Source of the DNA: Lachnospiraceae bacterium
GTDB lineage: Bacteria; Bacillota; Clostridia; Lachnospirales; Lachnospiraceae
Reading direction: 5' to 3'
Assembly: GCA_017624495.1 (NCBI GenBank)
Contig: JAGAMY010000022.1
Coordinates: 26,993 to 90,992 of the forward strand
Length of the DNA: 64,000 nucleotides
The notes below the pieces were generated by a model. The model saw only the letters and a list, made by a program, of their open reading frames with translations, searched no databases and was not told the origin of the DNA. Position numbers and translations under genes: made by a program. This document shows positions 16,154 to 24,264 of this stretch, one piece after another (position 1 is the stretch's first letter; the number at the start of each line of letters is the position of its first letter).

Positions 16154-16816
16154 TTACTCGCACCTCCCATGTATTTTTACTTCTTTTATTTTCTTATTTA
16201 ACAATGCTTTAATTTCATCATCTGTACCATTTTCCATAATATACTTTATAACATTGTGTTTTTGCAATATATGACGAACTATATCTGTATCTACTTCGAC
16301 TATAATATCCTGCCAGTTTCTTTTCACACATGTATTCATGGCTTTCAACAGCTTTGTATCCATTCTTTTTCTATCTGCATCTTTTGCCGGATAACCCACT
16401 CCAAACTCTCCATCAAATAGTTTATCCAATGTGCATTGCAGATTAATTTCTCCTGCCCAGCCAAAGTTCAATCCAAGAGGTAAAGACACGGCGTTACCAC
16501 CATTGATTCTGCCAAACAAATAAGCATCCTGTGGTGTCGGTGTATAACCACAGAATACTCCCGGCAAACTGTTGCATGCTAACATCATTCCCTGACCGGA
16601 TGAACAACCGGTAACAATAAAATCAACTGCTTTACCGGAAAGTAATAAACTAATACAAATTGCTATTTCTACATACGAATATATTTCTGTCTCATCCGAA
16701 AAAAGACCAAAGTTGATAACCTCATGTCCATATTCTGCAACAGCTTTCTTCGTACATGCATACAATAATTCATTTTTATCCTTTTGTGATGCTGCCTGTA
16801 TAATTCCTATTTTCAT
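16154..16816 (-). CDS. RpiB/LacAB-family sugar-phosphate isomerase-like protein
   Basis: A 220-residue member of the ribose-5-phosphate isomerase B / galactose-6-phosphate isomerase family. It has MKIGIIQAAS at the N terminus and VTGCSSGQGMMLACNSLPGV near residue 70, where RpiB has the CGTGxG loop with the catalytic Cys. The C-terminal extension (~150-220) is longer than in RpiB (about 150). The start is set at 16816, where ATG overlaps the TGA of the HD gene (ATGA). The substrate cannot be read from sequence; a sugar or sugar-alcohol phosphate is likely. Confidence 0.75.
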   Translation of the reverse strand: MKIGIIQAASQKDKNELLYACTKKAVAEYGHEVINFGLFSDETEIYSYVEIAICISLLLSGKAVDFIVTGCSSGQGMMLACNSLPGVFCGYTPTPQDAYLFGRINGGNAVSLPLGLNFGWAGEINLQCTLDKLFDGEFGVGYPAKDADRKRMDTKLLKAMNTCVKRNWQDIIVEVDTDIVRHILQKHNVIKYIMENGTDDEIKALLNKKIKEVKIHGRCE

Positions 16817-17355
16817 ACGTCCCCTAACTTCCATTTCTCATAGAGTTTTAAGTATTGATTTTCTACCTCTCCAAAAGGTATAAACTGATAATTCAATAAA
16901 ATTTGTATAGGCGGAGCTTCTCCCTCAGTTATTTCATTTAAAAGCTCTTTTAAATCATAGTATAGCAAGTCATCATCAATTTTTTTAATTAATTTCTTCT
17001 CTTCTTCATTTAATGCCCTGCCCAAAAATTTTTCATAAATAATATCCAACAACTGTTCTTCGATTTGCTGATATTCCGGCAGGGATTGTTTAAATGGGCG
17101 TGGAACATCCGACATATATGCCTCGCTGGCATCATGAAGCAGACAGCCAAAAATCACATGTTTAGAATATCCCCTCGCCTCTGCTTCTAAGGCGCAGTTG
17201 ATACAATGTTGTGCTACGGAAAAGAATGTTTTTACATGTCCGTTTCCACGACAAGTTAAAGACAATGCGTGGGCAATATCGCTAATATCCAGTAATTCTA
17301 TGTCTGGCTGCAACGGGTCAAAATGTTTTCCTGTATAGGTTGTGATGTAGCTCAT
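16813..17355 (-). CDS. HD-domain nucleotidase-like hydrolase (YfbR type)
   Basis: A 180-residue metal-dependent HD-superfamily phosphohydrolase. The metal residues are visible as SVAQHCINCALEAE (His) near residue 50, LLHDASEAYMSDVPRPFK (the HD pair) near 75, and a later Asp in KIDDDLLYYDLKELL. The layout resembles YfbR-type 5'-deoxynucleotidases, though the exact substrate is unknown. The start is at MSYITTYTG (17355), with GGAGGCAG upstream; a longer upstream reading lacks a ribosome site. It is coupled by 4-base overlap to the isomerase-like gene. Confidence 0.78.
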   Translation of the reverse strand: MSYITTYTGKHFDPLQPDIELLDISDIAHALSLTCRGNGHVKTFFSVAQHCINCALEAEARGYSKHVIFGCLLHDASEAYMSDVPRPFKQSLPEYQQIEEQLLDIIYEKFLGRALNEEEKKLIKKIDDDLLYYDLKELLNEITEGEAPPIQILLNYQFIPFGEVENQYLKLYEKWKLGDV

Positions 17356-17377
17356 ATTGCTGCCTCCTGTGATTTTA

Positions 17378-19063
17378 CTAACCAATAAGTACTTTCTTTC
17401 CTTCAAATGCAAAACCGTATTTGCGAATATTTTCTGCTAAAATACCCTCTGCAATCAGATTTGTGGCATACTGCTTTTCTTCTATTTGTGCAAGTGCTGA
17501 CAAAACTGTATCCTGTAAAGAGTTCTCTTCATCCGCATCATGTACTTTAAATTCCAATATAATTGCATCTTTACTTTTATCTTTTGGAGAAATCATCACA
17601 TCATATCTTCCGAATCCACTTTCCCGATTAGATGTTACAGTATATTCTCCTGCTAAATCTGCAATCAATCCCAGAATAAAACCATGATAAAAACGCTCAG
17701 GGGCTTCATAAGATGGACTTTTTCCTGTGTCAAAATAACTAAAGCTTTGTAAGGCAACACGGTTCATATATGCATTCATAGCCTTTTTATCTCCTGTAAG
17801 CAATGCATTTACAAAATCATTATAATCTGGTCTTACTGTTCTAAACCAGCCACGAACCATCCGATAAAACATATCCTTAACCTCACCATTCGTCAGGTTC
17901 AGTTCATAAATCACGTCCATTCCATCAACCGTTTTTTCGTCGTGATTTAACACCTTCAAATAGCCACTGGCAAGTAAAAGGCTAAAAACTGCATTATAAT
18001 CATCATCCAATTGATTATAAACAATCTGTTCATCAATTGGACAGCGAATACTTTCACCTTTTAATAACGTTTCAAACGTGGTTTTTATTCTTCGGTTTCC
18101 TTCCTGAATCAGTTTACCCACAAGACTGTTACTGCTGGTATTCGCCCAGTAAGTGTCTATTTCTCCTTTATCCAAAAAATTGGTAATTGACCACGGATTA
18201 TAAATATCTTTCTGTTTTCCAAATACAAATCCATCGTACCAGTATTTTACTTTTTCTTTTTTATCTTCATAACCATATTCTTCCATAGCTGCAAAAACTT
18301 CTTCTTCCGTAAAACCAAAAGCTGTTGCATAGGCACTTGAAGTTGTTGTAACCACTTTTAGATTATTCAAATCCGAAAATATAGATTCTTTACTAACCCT
18401 TGTGATTCCGGTCATTATTGCCCGTTCAAGATAAGGATTGGTTTTGAAAGTAGAATTAAACATACTTCTAGTGAATGCAATCAGTTCCTTCCAATAACCA
18501 TATACATACGCTTCCTGCATAGGTGTATCGTATTCATCCAATAAAATAATGACTTTTTTTCCATAATACCGCTGTAAAAATTCAGACAGACGATATAACG
18601 CCAGCGGTGCATCTTCTTCACTCATACCAAAAACAATCTTTTCAAAATATTTCTTTTCTGCCTCGGAAAGCACATCTGATTTATATACATAATTATGTCT
18701 CTCAAATAATGCCATGAGTAACTGGCATATACGATAAACTGCTGTTTTATAATTTGTTTCTTTTACATTTGCAAAAGAAAGATAAATAACTGGATATGTT
18801 CCCTGCAGATTTCGGTATTTTTCCTCTTCCCAAACGCTAAGTCCTTCAAACAAATCCCCTCTGTTCGCATATTTTACAGAAAAAAAACAATCTAACATAT
18901 CCATATTTAAAGTTTTTCCGAATCTTCTTGGGCGGGCAATTAAAGTAACATCATCACCACTTTCCCACCATTCTTTTATAAATGATGTTTTATCAATATA
19001 AAAATATGAGCCTTTTATCAGTTTTTCAAAACTTTGTACTCCAATTGCAACTGTTTTTGGCAT
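17378..19063 (-). CDS. AAA-ATPase / PD-(D/E)XK nuclease-domain protein (DUF1703 type)
   Basis: A 561-residue protein of the abundant Lachnospiraceae/Bacteroides family with an N-terminal AAA-like ATPase (PF09820) and a C-terminal PD-(D/E)XK nuclease-like domain (PF08011). Visible: FYIDKTSFIKEWW near 23, the P-loop-like RPRRFGKTLNMDML near 43, VIILLDEYDTPMQEAY near 170 (Walker B), and near the C terminus RYDVMISPKDKSKDAIILEFKV, where D...ExK is the nuclease core. These proteins occur in many copies per genome; roles in mobile elements, toxins or defence have been suggested, none proven. It is read alone from a good ribosome site (AAAGGATAGGA). Confidence 0.85.
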   Translation of the reverse strand: MPKTVAIGVQSFEKLIKGSYFYIDKTSFIKEWWESGDDVTLIARPRRFGKTLNMDMLDCFFSVKYANRGDLFEGLSVWEEEKYRNLQGTYPVIYLSFANVKETNYKTAVYRICQLLMALFERHNYVYKSDVLSEAEKKYFEKIVFGMSEEDAPLALYRLSEFLQRYYGKKVIILLDEYDTPMQEAYVYGYWKELIAFTRSMFNSTFKTNPYLERAIMTGITRVSKESIFSDLNNLKVVTTTSSAYATAFGFTEEEVFAAMEEYGYEDKKEKVKYWYDGFVFGKQKDIYNPWSITNFLDKGEIDTYWANTSSNSLVGKLIQEGNRRIKTTFETLLKGESIRCPIDEQIVYNQLDDDYNAVFSLLLASGYLKVLNHDEKTVDGMDVIYELNLTNGEVKDMFYRMVRGWFRTVRPDYNDFVNALLTGDKKAMNAYMNRVALQSFSYFDTGKSPSYEAPERFYHGFILGLIADLAGEYTVTSNRESGFGRYDVMISPKDKSKDAIILEFKVHDADEENSLQDTVLSALAQIEEKQYATNLIAEGILAENIRKYGFAFEGKKVLIG

Positions 19064-19137
19064 GTTATATCCTATCCTTTCCGTAAATTATTTCTGGTAT
19101 AGATATCGCTACATATATAAAACACAAATGCTTTACA

Positions 19138-19338
19138 CTAAATAAAAAAATTCCCTATTCCCAGTATCCCTACTCCAATACCTAGCACTACTATAGTAAT
19201 CATTCTCGATAAAATATATCTTCTATGTATCTGTATCTCTTCCTGCTCATGTTTTTTACAATATCTTGATAATTGTATGTAAATGACTACTCCTATAATA
19301 CTTAGACTAATCTGTACAATTCCAATTGCTAATTTCAT
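19138..19338 (-). CDS. Small two-helix membrane protein
   Basis: Unrecognised 66-residue protein with two membrane helices (~3-25 and ~46-64) around a charged loop (KKHEQEEIQIHRRY). The ATG overlaps the TGA of the preceding GNAT gene (ATGA), which argues that it is translated and coupled. It is the last gene of a run of small minus-strand genes. Confidence 0.5.
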   Translation of the reverse strand: MKLAIGIVQISLSIIGVVIYIQLSRYCKKHEQEEIQIHRRYILSRMITIVVLGIGVGILGIGNFFI

Positions 19339-19691
19339 TTTAACTCCTTTACAGACTTCATATTCAAAATCATTCCATTTTCAATTTCTTTAAACCCCAT
19401 TTTTTTATACATAGGCTTTCCCATCTCAGAGGCGTTCAGCATAATAATTTTATACTCCCTTGCTATAGCTGCTTCCACAATTTTTCTTAAAATAGTCATT
19501 CCAATACATTTCATATTATCCTCTGCTAAAACCACATCGCATGTATTATTCGCAAGTGCATTCTTAAAATATAGATAACAGTTATCTTTCAACAAACTAT
19601 AATTATCATTATTCTCACTAATTTCTATAAAACTTAACCTCTGTGAAACCAGCAAATCAATGTCGTTGCATGTTGCAAATCTATAGTTCAT
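19335..19691 (-). pseudogene. GNAT acetyltransferase with internal deletion
   Basis: The first ~65 residues (NYRFATCNDIDLLVSQRL... CDVVLAEDNMKCIG) and the last ~55 (ILRKIVEAAIAREYK... LNASEMGKPMYKKMGF) match the two ends of a common clostridial GNAT family. The centre is missing: CIG runs straight into MTILRK, skipping about 40 residues that hold strand beta-4 and the acetyl-CoA loop (R/Q-x-x-G-x-G/A). The frame is kept, so an approximately 118-residue protein can still be made, but it should not bind acetyl-CoA normally. The start is ATG 19691 after AGGAGA. Confidence 0.65.
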
Positions 19692-20181
19692 ATCCAATAT
19701 CTCCTATTCTGAAATCATACACCATAATATACTCTTCTTCATTCTCATCAACAATTTCAAACCCAAGACTTCTATACATCTTTACTGCATAATTTGCCTT
19801 CTGAACTGCTAATGATGCCTTTTTATACCTTCTTTCCTTAAGCTCTGTCAACATTTTTTTCATTAATGCCGTACCTATTCCACATCCACGATATTCCTTG
19901 TATAGAGATATCGCAAATGATGGTACATCCGCCTCGATATGCCCATAATCATTCATCACCCGTACCCATACAGCACCGATGATTTTGCGATTCACCTCCG
20001 CAACAAAGCAGATATCATCCTTTTCTTGTCCAAAATTTCGAACATACACCTGTAATTCTTCTGTTTGAATGATAGATTTCGGCGGTGCCTGAACATTTTC
20101 TGGAATGAATATGGCTTCATAAAGAAAATCATTCAAAATTTCATATTCGTCACTTGTAATTTTACGGATGTTATAGTTCAT
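19681..20181 (-). CDS. GNAT-family N-acetyltransferase
   Basis: A 166-residue acetyltransferase. The acetyl-CoA motif A is intact (SLYKEYRGCGIGTALMKKML near residue 100), followed by the beta-5/alpha-4 part with YRSLGFEIVDENEEEYIMVY. The acceptor substrate is unknown. The start is chosen at MNYNIRKIT (20181), preceded by AAGGGGGAG; the in-frame start 45 bases earlier overlaps the previous gene and lacks a ribosome site. The 3' end overlaps the next GNAT gene. Confidence 0.85.
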   Translation of the reverse strand: MNYNIRKITSDEYEILNDFLYEAIFIPENVQAPPKSIIQTEELQVYVRNFGQEKDDICFVAEVNRKIIGAVWVRVMNDYGHIEADVPSFAISLYKEYRGCGIGTALMKKMLTELKERRYKKASLAVQKANYAVKMYRSLGFEIVDENEEEYIMVYDFRIGDIGYEL

Positions 20182-20194
20182 ATCTTTCTCCCCC

Positions 20195-20905
20195 TTATTC
20201 CCCTTCCAAATCACACGCTTTTTCAAACAATTCTCTTAAAGATACTGCTCCCTTTTCTTTCCAATTCACAAGTCCACTTGAACTTGCAAATGCCTTTTTG
20301 GTAAAGCCCGAACGCTCCCAACCTTTATACGCTAATGCATACCAAAATACTTCTTCTGCTAATCTTTTTATATTAACGATTTCATCCTCTATGAATTGAG
20401 CAACAAAATTATACTTACACAAATCTTTATCATCTCGCATATATCCCAGTATATAACCATTTTCTGTCGTCTGCTCAAATTCTATTTCACATAAAAACAA
20501 TTCCTTTCTACCCGCAAATAATGTTTCTGCCACATGAAAATCCGATGTATCATACTTTGTAAGCTGTGTCCGCAAGGAGCTCTTTGGTTTTTCTATATTG
20601 TAAAAATATTTCCCATCCGGGGAAAATGCAAATCCTTCATCCTGTGCTCCAATGCGGGTAATGACAATTTTTTTCACCAATTCTAGTCTGTCTAAATCGT
20701 ATACAGCTAAAATCCCCTCTGTAGATTTGGCAACGAATATGTTTGTATTTGGCATAAAAACTCCGGCATATACATATCGCATATCTTGAAATCTTGCCAG
20801 TTTCTGATTTTCCTGATTATAAACATATACGCTGCCACCTGTACATCCTACACGATAAATTCCATTGTCATAATATCCCCAAAAGTTTCTATTTTTAATA
20901 TCCAT
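20195..20905 (-). CDS. Hypothetical beta-propeller-like protein
   Basis: Unrecognised 236-residue cytoplasmic protein. Short repeated patterns such as GGSVYVYNQENQKLARF, TEGILAVYDLDRLELVKKI and AFSPDGKYFYNIEK suggest a small WD40/YVTN-like propeller of few blades; the C-terminal third is alpha-helical with KKAFASSSGLVNWKEKG. There is no signal peptide. The start overlaps the 3' end of the preceding gene by 11 bases and lacks its own clear ribosome site, so translation is probably coupled. It pairs with 20895-21371; function of the pair is unknown. Confidence 0.6.
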   Translation of the reverse strand: MDIKNRNFWGYYDNGIYRVGCTGGSVYVYNQENQKLARFQDMRYVYAGVFMPNTNIFVAKSTEGILAVYDLDRLELVKKIVITRIGAQDEGFAFSPDGKYFYNIEKPKSSLRTQLTKYDTSDFHVAETLFAGRKELFLCEIEFEQTTENGYILGYMRDDKDLCKYNFVAQFIEDEIVNIKRLAEEVFWYALAYKGWERSGFTKKAFASSSGLVNWKEKGAVSLRELFEKACDLEGE

Positions 20906-21371
20906 ACGTTTGTAAAACCCATTTTTTCGCTAATATAGAATACACGCCACCTGTTGTCTGCTGTTGAAATAAATGATATTCGTCCAACCGCTTTAATATT
21001 TTTTCCATATCTTCTCTATAGTTTAATAAATCGTGCTCGTCCTCGGCATCATATGTATAATCACCATGAAAAAGAAAATTCTCTTTGCGAATTTTAAAAT
21101 TTCTCTCAATCATGGCTTCTTTTTCTGTTTTATCGAAAATTTCATAAAATCCACAACATTCTGCACCAATTGGATTGTCAAAATAATTCATATGAAATTC
21201 AACAGCGACAACCTTTTTAAAAGTAAGTTTTTTCTGTACTTTCCGCTGTAATTTCTCATCATATATTTTCAATTCATAAGAAACTTTTGTTTTATGACAT
21301 TTTGGAACAATTTTTAATTTTGTCAATTGTGCATCATAAGTTATTAAGACTAATTTTGATTTATTTTCCAT
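20895..21371 (-). CDS. Hypothetical protein paired with propeller-like gene
   Basis: Unrecognised 158-residue soluble protein, rich in Lys and Tyr, with predicted mixed alpha/beta structure (KLVLITYDAQLTKLKIV at the N terminus, a long helix EDEHDLLNYREDMEKILKRL near 120). The start at MENKSK (21371) follows TAGGAGCGAAT. It overlaps the next gene by 11 bases. No catalytic motif is visible. Small overlapping pairs of this sort can be polymorphic-toxin immunity proteins, but nothing here proves it. Confidence 0.55.
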   Translation of the reverse strand: MENKSKLVLITYDAQLTKLKIVPKCHKTKVSYELKIYDEKLQRKVQKKLTFKKVVAVEFHMNYFDNPIGAECCGFYEIFDKTEKEAMIERNFKIRKENFLFHGDYTYDAEDEHDLLNYREDMEKILKRLDEYHLFQQQTTGGVYSILAKKWVLQTYGY

Positions 21372-21434
21372 ATTCGCTCCTACACGCAAGTAACTGCATT
21401 TATCTAACCATTGTATAAAATCTACATTTCAAAG

Positions 21435-21758
21435 TTATGAATATCGACTCAAAATCTTTTTATATTTCCTATATACTACAAAAATGCCGACTGTACAATC
21501 CAAGCACAACATAACTATGCCCAAAATGGGTACCACCACAAATCCGATTCCTGTAAATAAAAATGCAACTGCACATTTTTTATACATTTCCGCCATATTT
21601 TCATTATACTCACGAATATTTTTTACTTTCGATTTTAAAGTAGTATCGCCACTCCAGAAATTTATTGGTTCAAAACTATCTTTTCCATATGTAGAAATAA
21701 TAAAAAACGGAACTGCACACATTATACAAGAAACTAATGCTATTATTCTTCCAACCAT
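21435..21758 (-). CDS. Hypothetical membrane protein
   Basis: Unrecognised 107-residue protein with an N-terminal helix (~5-23), an extracytoplasmic or loop segment with FEPINFWSGDTTLKSKVKNI and YNENMAEMYKKCA, and a long hydrophobic hairpin (~64-98). The loop resembles small DUF3784/DUF6199-type clostridial membrane proteins in style, without a firm match. It begins 6 bases after the stop of the IGGADGPT mini-protein and is probably co-transcribed. Confidence 0.5.
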   Translation of the reverse strand: MVGRIIALVSCIMCAVPFFIISTYGKDSFEPINFWSGDTTLKSKVKNIREYNENMAEMYKKCAVAFLFTGIGFVVVPILGIVMLCLDCTVGIFVVYRKYKKILSRYS

Positions 21759-21764
21759 ACTTAA

Positions 21765-21998
21765 TTATTTTCCTTTCTTAAAAAGAAGCAGCACAGCAGC
21801 AACAATGAAAACTACACCTGCTGCTATTCCAATTCCCGATGCAGCATTTCCTACTTTTCCTGCCAAAAATACAGAAGTAGGACCATCTGCTCCACCTATA
21901 ATAGAAACGGAAACAGCTTCTTTTTGTTTTACTATGATTCCACCTAAAATAATGCAAATTCCAACCAAACCGGATATAATTCCAAGTATTTTTTTCAT
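21765..21998 (-). CDS. Mini membrane protein with decarboxylase beta-subunit IGGADGPT motif
   Basis: A 77-residue protein: a helix at ~4-25, a loop carrying SVSIIGGADGPTSVFLAGK, then a second helix (~52-72) and KKGK. The IGGADGPT segment is the sodium-site signature of Na+-translocating decarboxylase beta subunits (OadB/MmdB/GcdB), which are normally ~370-430 residues with many helices. Here the motif is alone between two helices. A good ribosome site (AAAGGAG) precedes the ATG, so it appears to be a real gene and not a fragment. Function unknown. Confidence 0.7.
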   Translation of the reverse strand: MKKILGIISGLVGICIILGGIIVKQKEAVSVSIIGGADGPTSVFLAGKVGNAASGIGIAAGVVFIVAAVLLLFKKGK

Positions 21999-22061
21999 TC
22001 TATTTCTCCTTTTTTCATCACTTTATCTTTTGCACCCACTCTAGTTCCTTAGCAGGAACAA

Positions 22062-22544
22062 TCACATAATTTTCTGCTCCTTCATTAATTCTTTCACCAT
22101 AAATACATCTGCCACTTGGTTATCATTATATCTGTCCGTAAAAACAAATCCTGTTTTTTTATATAATTTTATAGAATTCTCTGATGTCGACAATGTATCC
22201 AGATATATTTTAACATAACCTTTGTCTTTTGCATATTCAATGGCGGTTGACAATAAAAATTTTCCCAGTTTTTTCCCTTGATATTCTTTATATAAAAATA
22301 GTGATTTCAACTCACATCTTCCTTTATCCATGTATTTTATAGCAATAGTTCCTATTATTTTCTTTTCATCATACAAACACCAAAATTTTTCAAAATTTTT
22401 GAAAATATCTTTATAATAACTATGTCGTCCATCCAGCTCTAAATTCCTGCCGGATTCCGGCATGACTTTTCGTAAAAAACAGATGATTTCACCCTGTAAT
22501 TCCACATGATATTCTTTAATTTCAAAATCTGTTAGCCTATGCAT
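22062..22544 (-). CDS. GNAT-family N-acetyltransferase
   Basis: A 160-residue acetyltransferase with a complete motif A (SLFLYKEYQGKKLGKFLLSTAI near residue 85) and LDTLSTSENSIKLYKKTGFVFTDRYND. The start at MHRLTDFEI (22544) follows GGAGGG by 8 bases; the in-frame ATG 39 bases earlier has no ribosome site. The 3' end may be altered: in another frame, codons down to 22018 read NYVIVPAKELEWVQKIK, which looks like coding sequence, so a frameshift could have shortened or changed the natural C terminus. The core domain is intact. Confidence 0.82.
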   Translation of the reverse strand: MHRLTDFEIKEYHVELQGEIICFLRKVMPESGRNLELDGRHSYYKDIFKNFEKFWCLYDEKKIIGTIAIKYMDKGRCELKSLFLYKEYQGKKLGKFLLSTAIEYAKDKGYVKIYLDTLSTSENSIKLYKKTGFVFTDRYNDNQVADVFMVKELMKEQKIM

Positions 22545-22614
22545 ACATTTTTCCCTCCACAACAAATCCATATCCTTACACATAATTTTACATAATTCTT
22601 ATTTGAATTACCAC

Positions 22615-22664
22615 AAAAAAGTAAGAAACAACACGTTTCATACCACGCATATGTCTCTTACTTT
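22615..22664 (-). terminator. Intrinsic terminator after the rtcB-XRE pair
   Basis: On the minus strand AAAGTAAGAGACA pairs with TGTTTCTTACTTT (one mismatch) and is followed by TTTTTTG. It ends the rtcB/XRE transcript. Confidence 0.8.
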
Positions 22665-22680
22665 ACATTTTACTGTCTTT

Positions 22681-22932
22681 TTATGCACTTTTCTGTATAC
22701 TCTCATCCATTTTCAACACCAAAATTTCTTCTAAATGTACACCAAATATCCTGGATAAAACCACAAGATTATCTACGGTAGGCATTGCAAGACCTTTTTG
22801 CCATTTATAAATAGCCTGTGGTGTGGTAAAACCGAAAATATCCTGTAAATCTTTTACAGACATTCCTGTTTGCTGTCTTAAATTTTTTATGTTTGCGCCT
22901 GTACGGCTCATATCTATTGTTGGTAAATTCAT
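22681..22932 (-). CDS. XRE-family helix-turn-helix regulator
   Basis: An 83-residue DNA-binding protein with a single Cro/C1-type HTH: IKNLRQQTGMSVKDLQDIFG, then TTPQAIYKWQKGLAMPTVDNLVVLSRIFGVHLEEIL. The start at MNLPTIDMSRTG (22932) follows GGAG. It begins 44 bases after the rtcB stop, so it is probably co-transcribed with rtcB; a role in controlling rtcB is possible but not shown. Such XRE proteins with a short LEEILV tail are common in Lachnospiraceae. Confidence 0.85.
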   Translation of the reverse strand: MNLPTIDMSRTGANIKNLRQQTGMSVKDLQDIFGFTTPQAIYKWQKGLAMPTVDNLVVLSRIFGVHLEEILVLKMDESIQKSA

Positions 22933-22976
22933 CCTTTTATCTCCTGTTCCGGTCATCTGACCAGAACAGTGTCTGT

Positions 22977-24179
22977 CTAGTCAGATGCCTTAAAATTGTA
23001 AATGGGTTTCATCACATCCACGACATCTACAGATTCTTGAATTACATCTATAATGTCTTCTAAAGCTTTGTATGCCATGGGTGCTTCGTCTAATGTTCTT
23101 TCATTAATAGAGGTTGTATAAATGCCCGTCATCGTCTGTTTATATTCTTCCATGCTTAAACATTCCTTAGCTTTGGTACGGGACATCATTCTTCCTGCCC
23201 CATGGGGTGCAGAATAGTTCCAGTCCGGATTTCCTTTTCCAATGGCAAGCACACTTCCATCTCGCATATTTATTGGAATCAGTACTTTTTCTCCCTTATG
23301 GGCAGCAATCGCACCTTTTCGCAATATTCTTTCTTCTGTATCAATGTAGTTATGAATGGTATGAAATCCGTCAAAACCACCAATCCCTGTTTTTTCCAAT
23401 AAAATTTCAGCAATTTTTTCACGATTTTTGCGGGCAAATTCCTGACAAATTTCCACATCATGAAGATAATCTTCAAAATAAGAACCATATACATAACACA
23501 AATCTTCCGGTATGGTCATTTCCTTTGCCTGCCATGAAATTTCTTTTAATGCTTTCTGGATTTCATTTCTTCGTCCCTGTTCTTTATACGTTCGAATTAA
23601 ATCTTCTCTTCTTTTGAAATAATCTTCTTTTCCTTTGTTTAAGTCCACCGCTAACTTCTGGTAAATTTCAGCTACCTGTTTGCCAAGATTCCGGCTTCCG
23701 GTATGAATAACTAAATATTTTGTCCCATCTTTTGCCACATCCACTTCTATGAAATGGTTGCCACCGCCTAAAGTGCCAAGACTCCTTGCTAAGCGTTTTG
23801 TATCTTTTAAGTCTCTATAGCAACGAAGTCTGGTTAAATCAAATTTTTCCTGACGTCCTTCCCATACTTCTTTTCCACTAGGAACAAAATGCGCAGCTGC
23901 ATCTAATTTCGCAAAATCTATCTCTACTTTTCCTAAATTTACGGTATACATTCCGCAGCCAATATCTACACCAACCACATTTGGAACAGCTCTGTCAATA
24001 ATTGTCATGGTCGTTCCTATTGTACACCCTTTCCCCGCATGAACATCCGGCATGATTCGTATTTTACTGTCTTTTGTAAATTCATAATCACACATTCTGC
24101 GAATCTGTTCTATAGCTTCATCTTCTATCACCTTTGCATAGCACAATGCGATATTTACTTTTCCTTTGATTTCTAACAT
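22977..24179 (-). CDS. rtcB: RNA-splicing ligase RtcB
   Basis: GTP- and Mn2+-dependent RNA ligase joining 2',3'-cyclic phosphate (or 3'-phosphate) to 5'-OH ends. It has DVHAGKGCTIGTTM near residue 45, NVVGVDIGCGM near 70 (metal Cys), the GGGNHFIEV motif near 145 and VIHTGSRNLG near 162. Guanylylated His lies in NYSAPHGAGRMMSR near 330. At 400 residues it is the shorter bacterial RtcB3-like form without an archease gene next to it. The start is placed at MLEIKGK (24179), preceded by GAAAGGAAGAG. A terminator and a small ORF precede the gene. Confidence 0.93.
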   Translation of the reverse strand: MLEIKGKVNIALCYAKVIEDEAIEQIRRMCDYEFTKDSKIRIMPDVHAGKGCTIGTTMTIIDRAVPNVVGVDIGCGMYTVNLGKVEIDFAKLDAAAHFVPSGKEVWEGRQEKFDLTRLRCYRDLKDTKRLARSLGTLGGGNHFIEVDVAKDGTKYLVIHTGSRNLGKQVAEIYQKLAVDLNKGKEDYFKRREDLIRTYKEQGRRNEIQKALKEISWQAKEMTIPEDLCYVYGSYFEDYLHDVEICQEFARKNREKIAEILLEKTGIGGFDGFHTIHNYIDTEERILRKGAIAAHKGEKVLIPINMRDGSVLAIGKGNPDWNYSAPHGAGRMMSRTKAKECLSMEEYKQTMTGIYTTSINERTLDEAPMAYKALEDIIDVIQESVDVVDVMKPIYNFKASD

Positions 24180-24205
24180 TTTTCTCTTCCTTTCTATTAC
24201 ATCGA

Positions 24206-24242
24206 CAAAAAACCGCCTATCCATATAAGATAAGCGGTTTTC
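24206..24242 (-). terminator. Leader terminator upstream of rtcB
   Basis: On the minus strand AAAACCGC-T-TATC pairs with GATA-G-GCGGTTTT (one mismatch) and ends in T6G. It lies between a small ORF and rtcB, 26 bases before the rtcB ATG, so it either ends the small transcript or attenuates rtcB. Confidence 0.72.
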
Positions 24243-24264
24243 GTTTCCAGAATATACAATGATA

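Noticed and set aside
17378-19063. Transposon-encoded ATPase marking an insertion
   Set aside because: No terminal inverted repeats or target duplications were seen around it; the family also occurs as free-standing genes.
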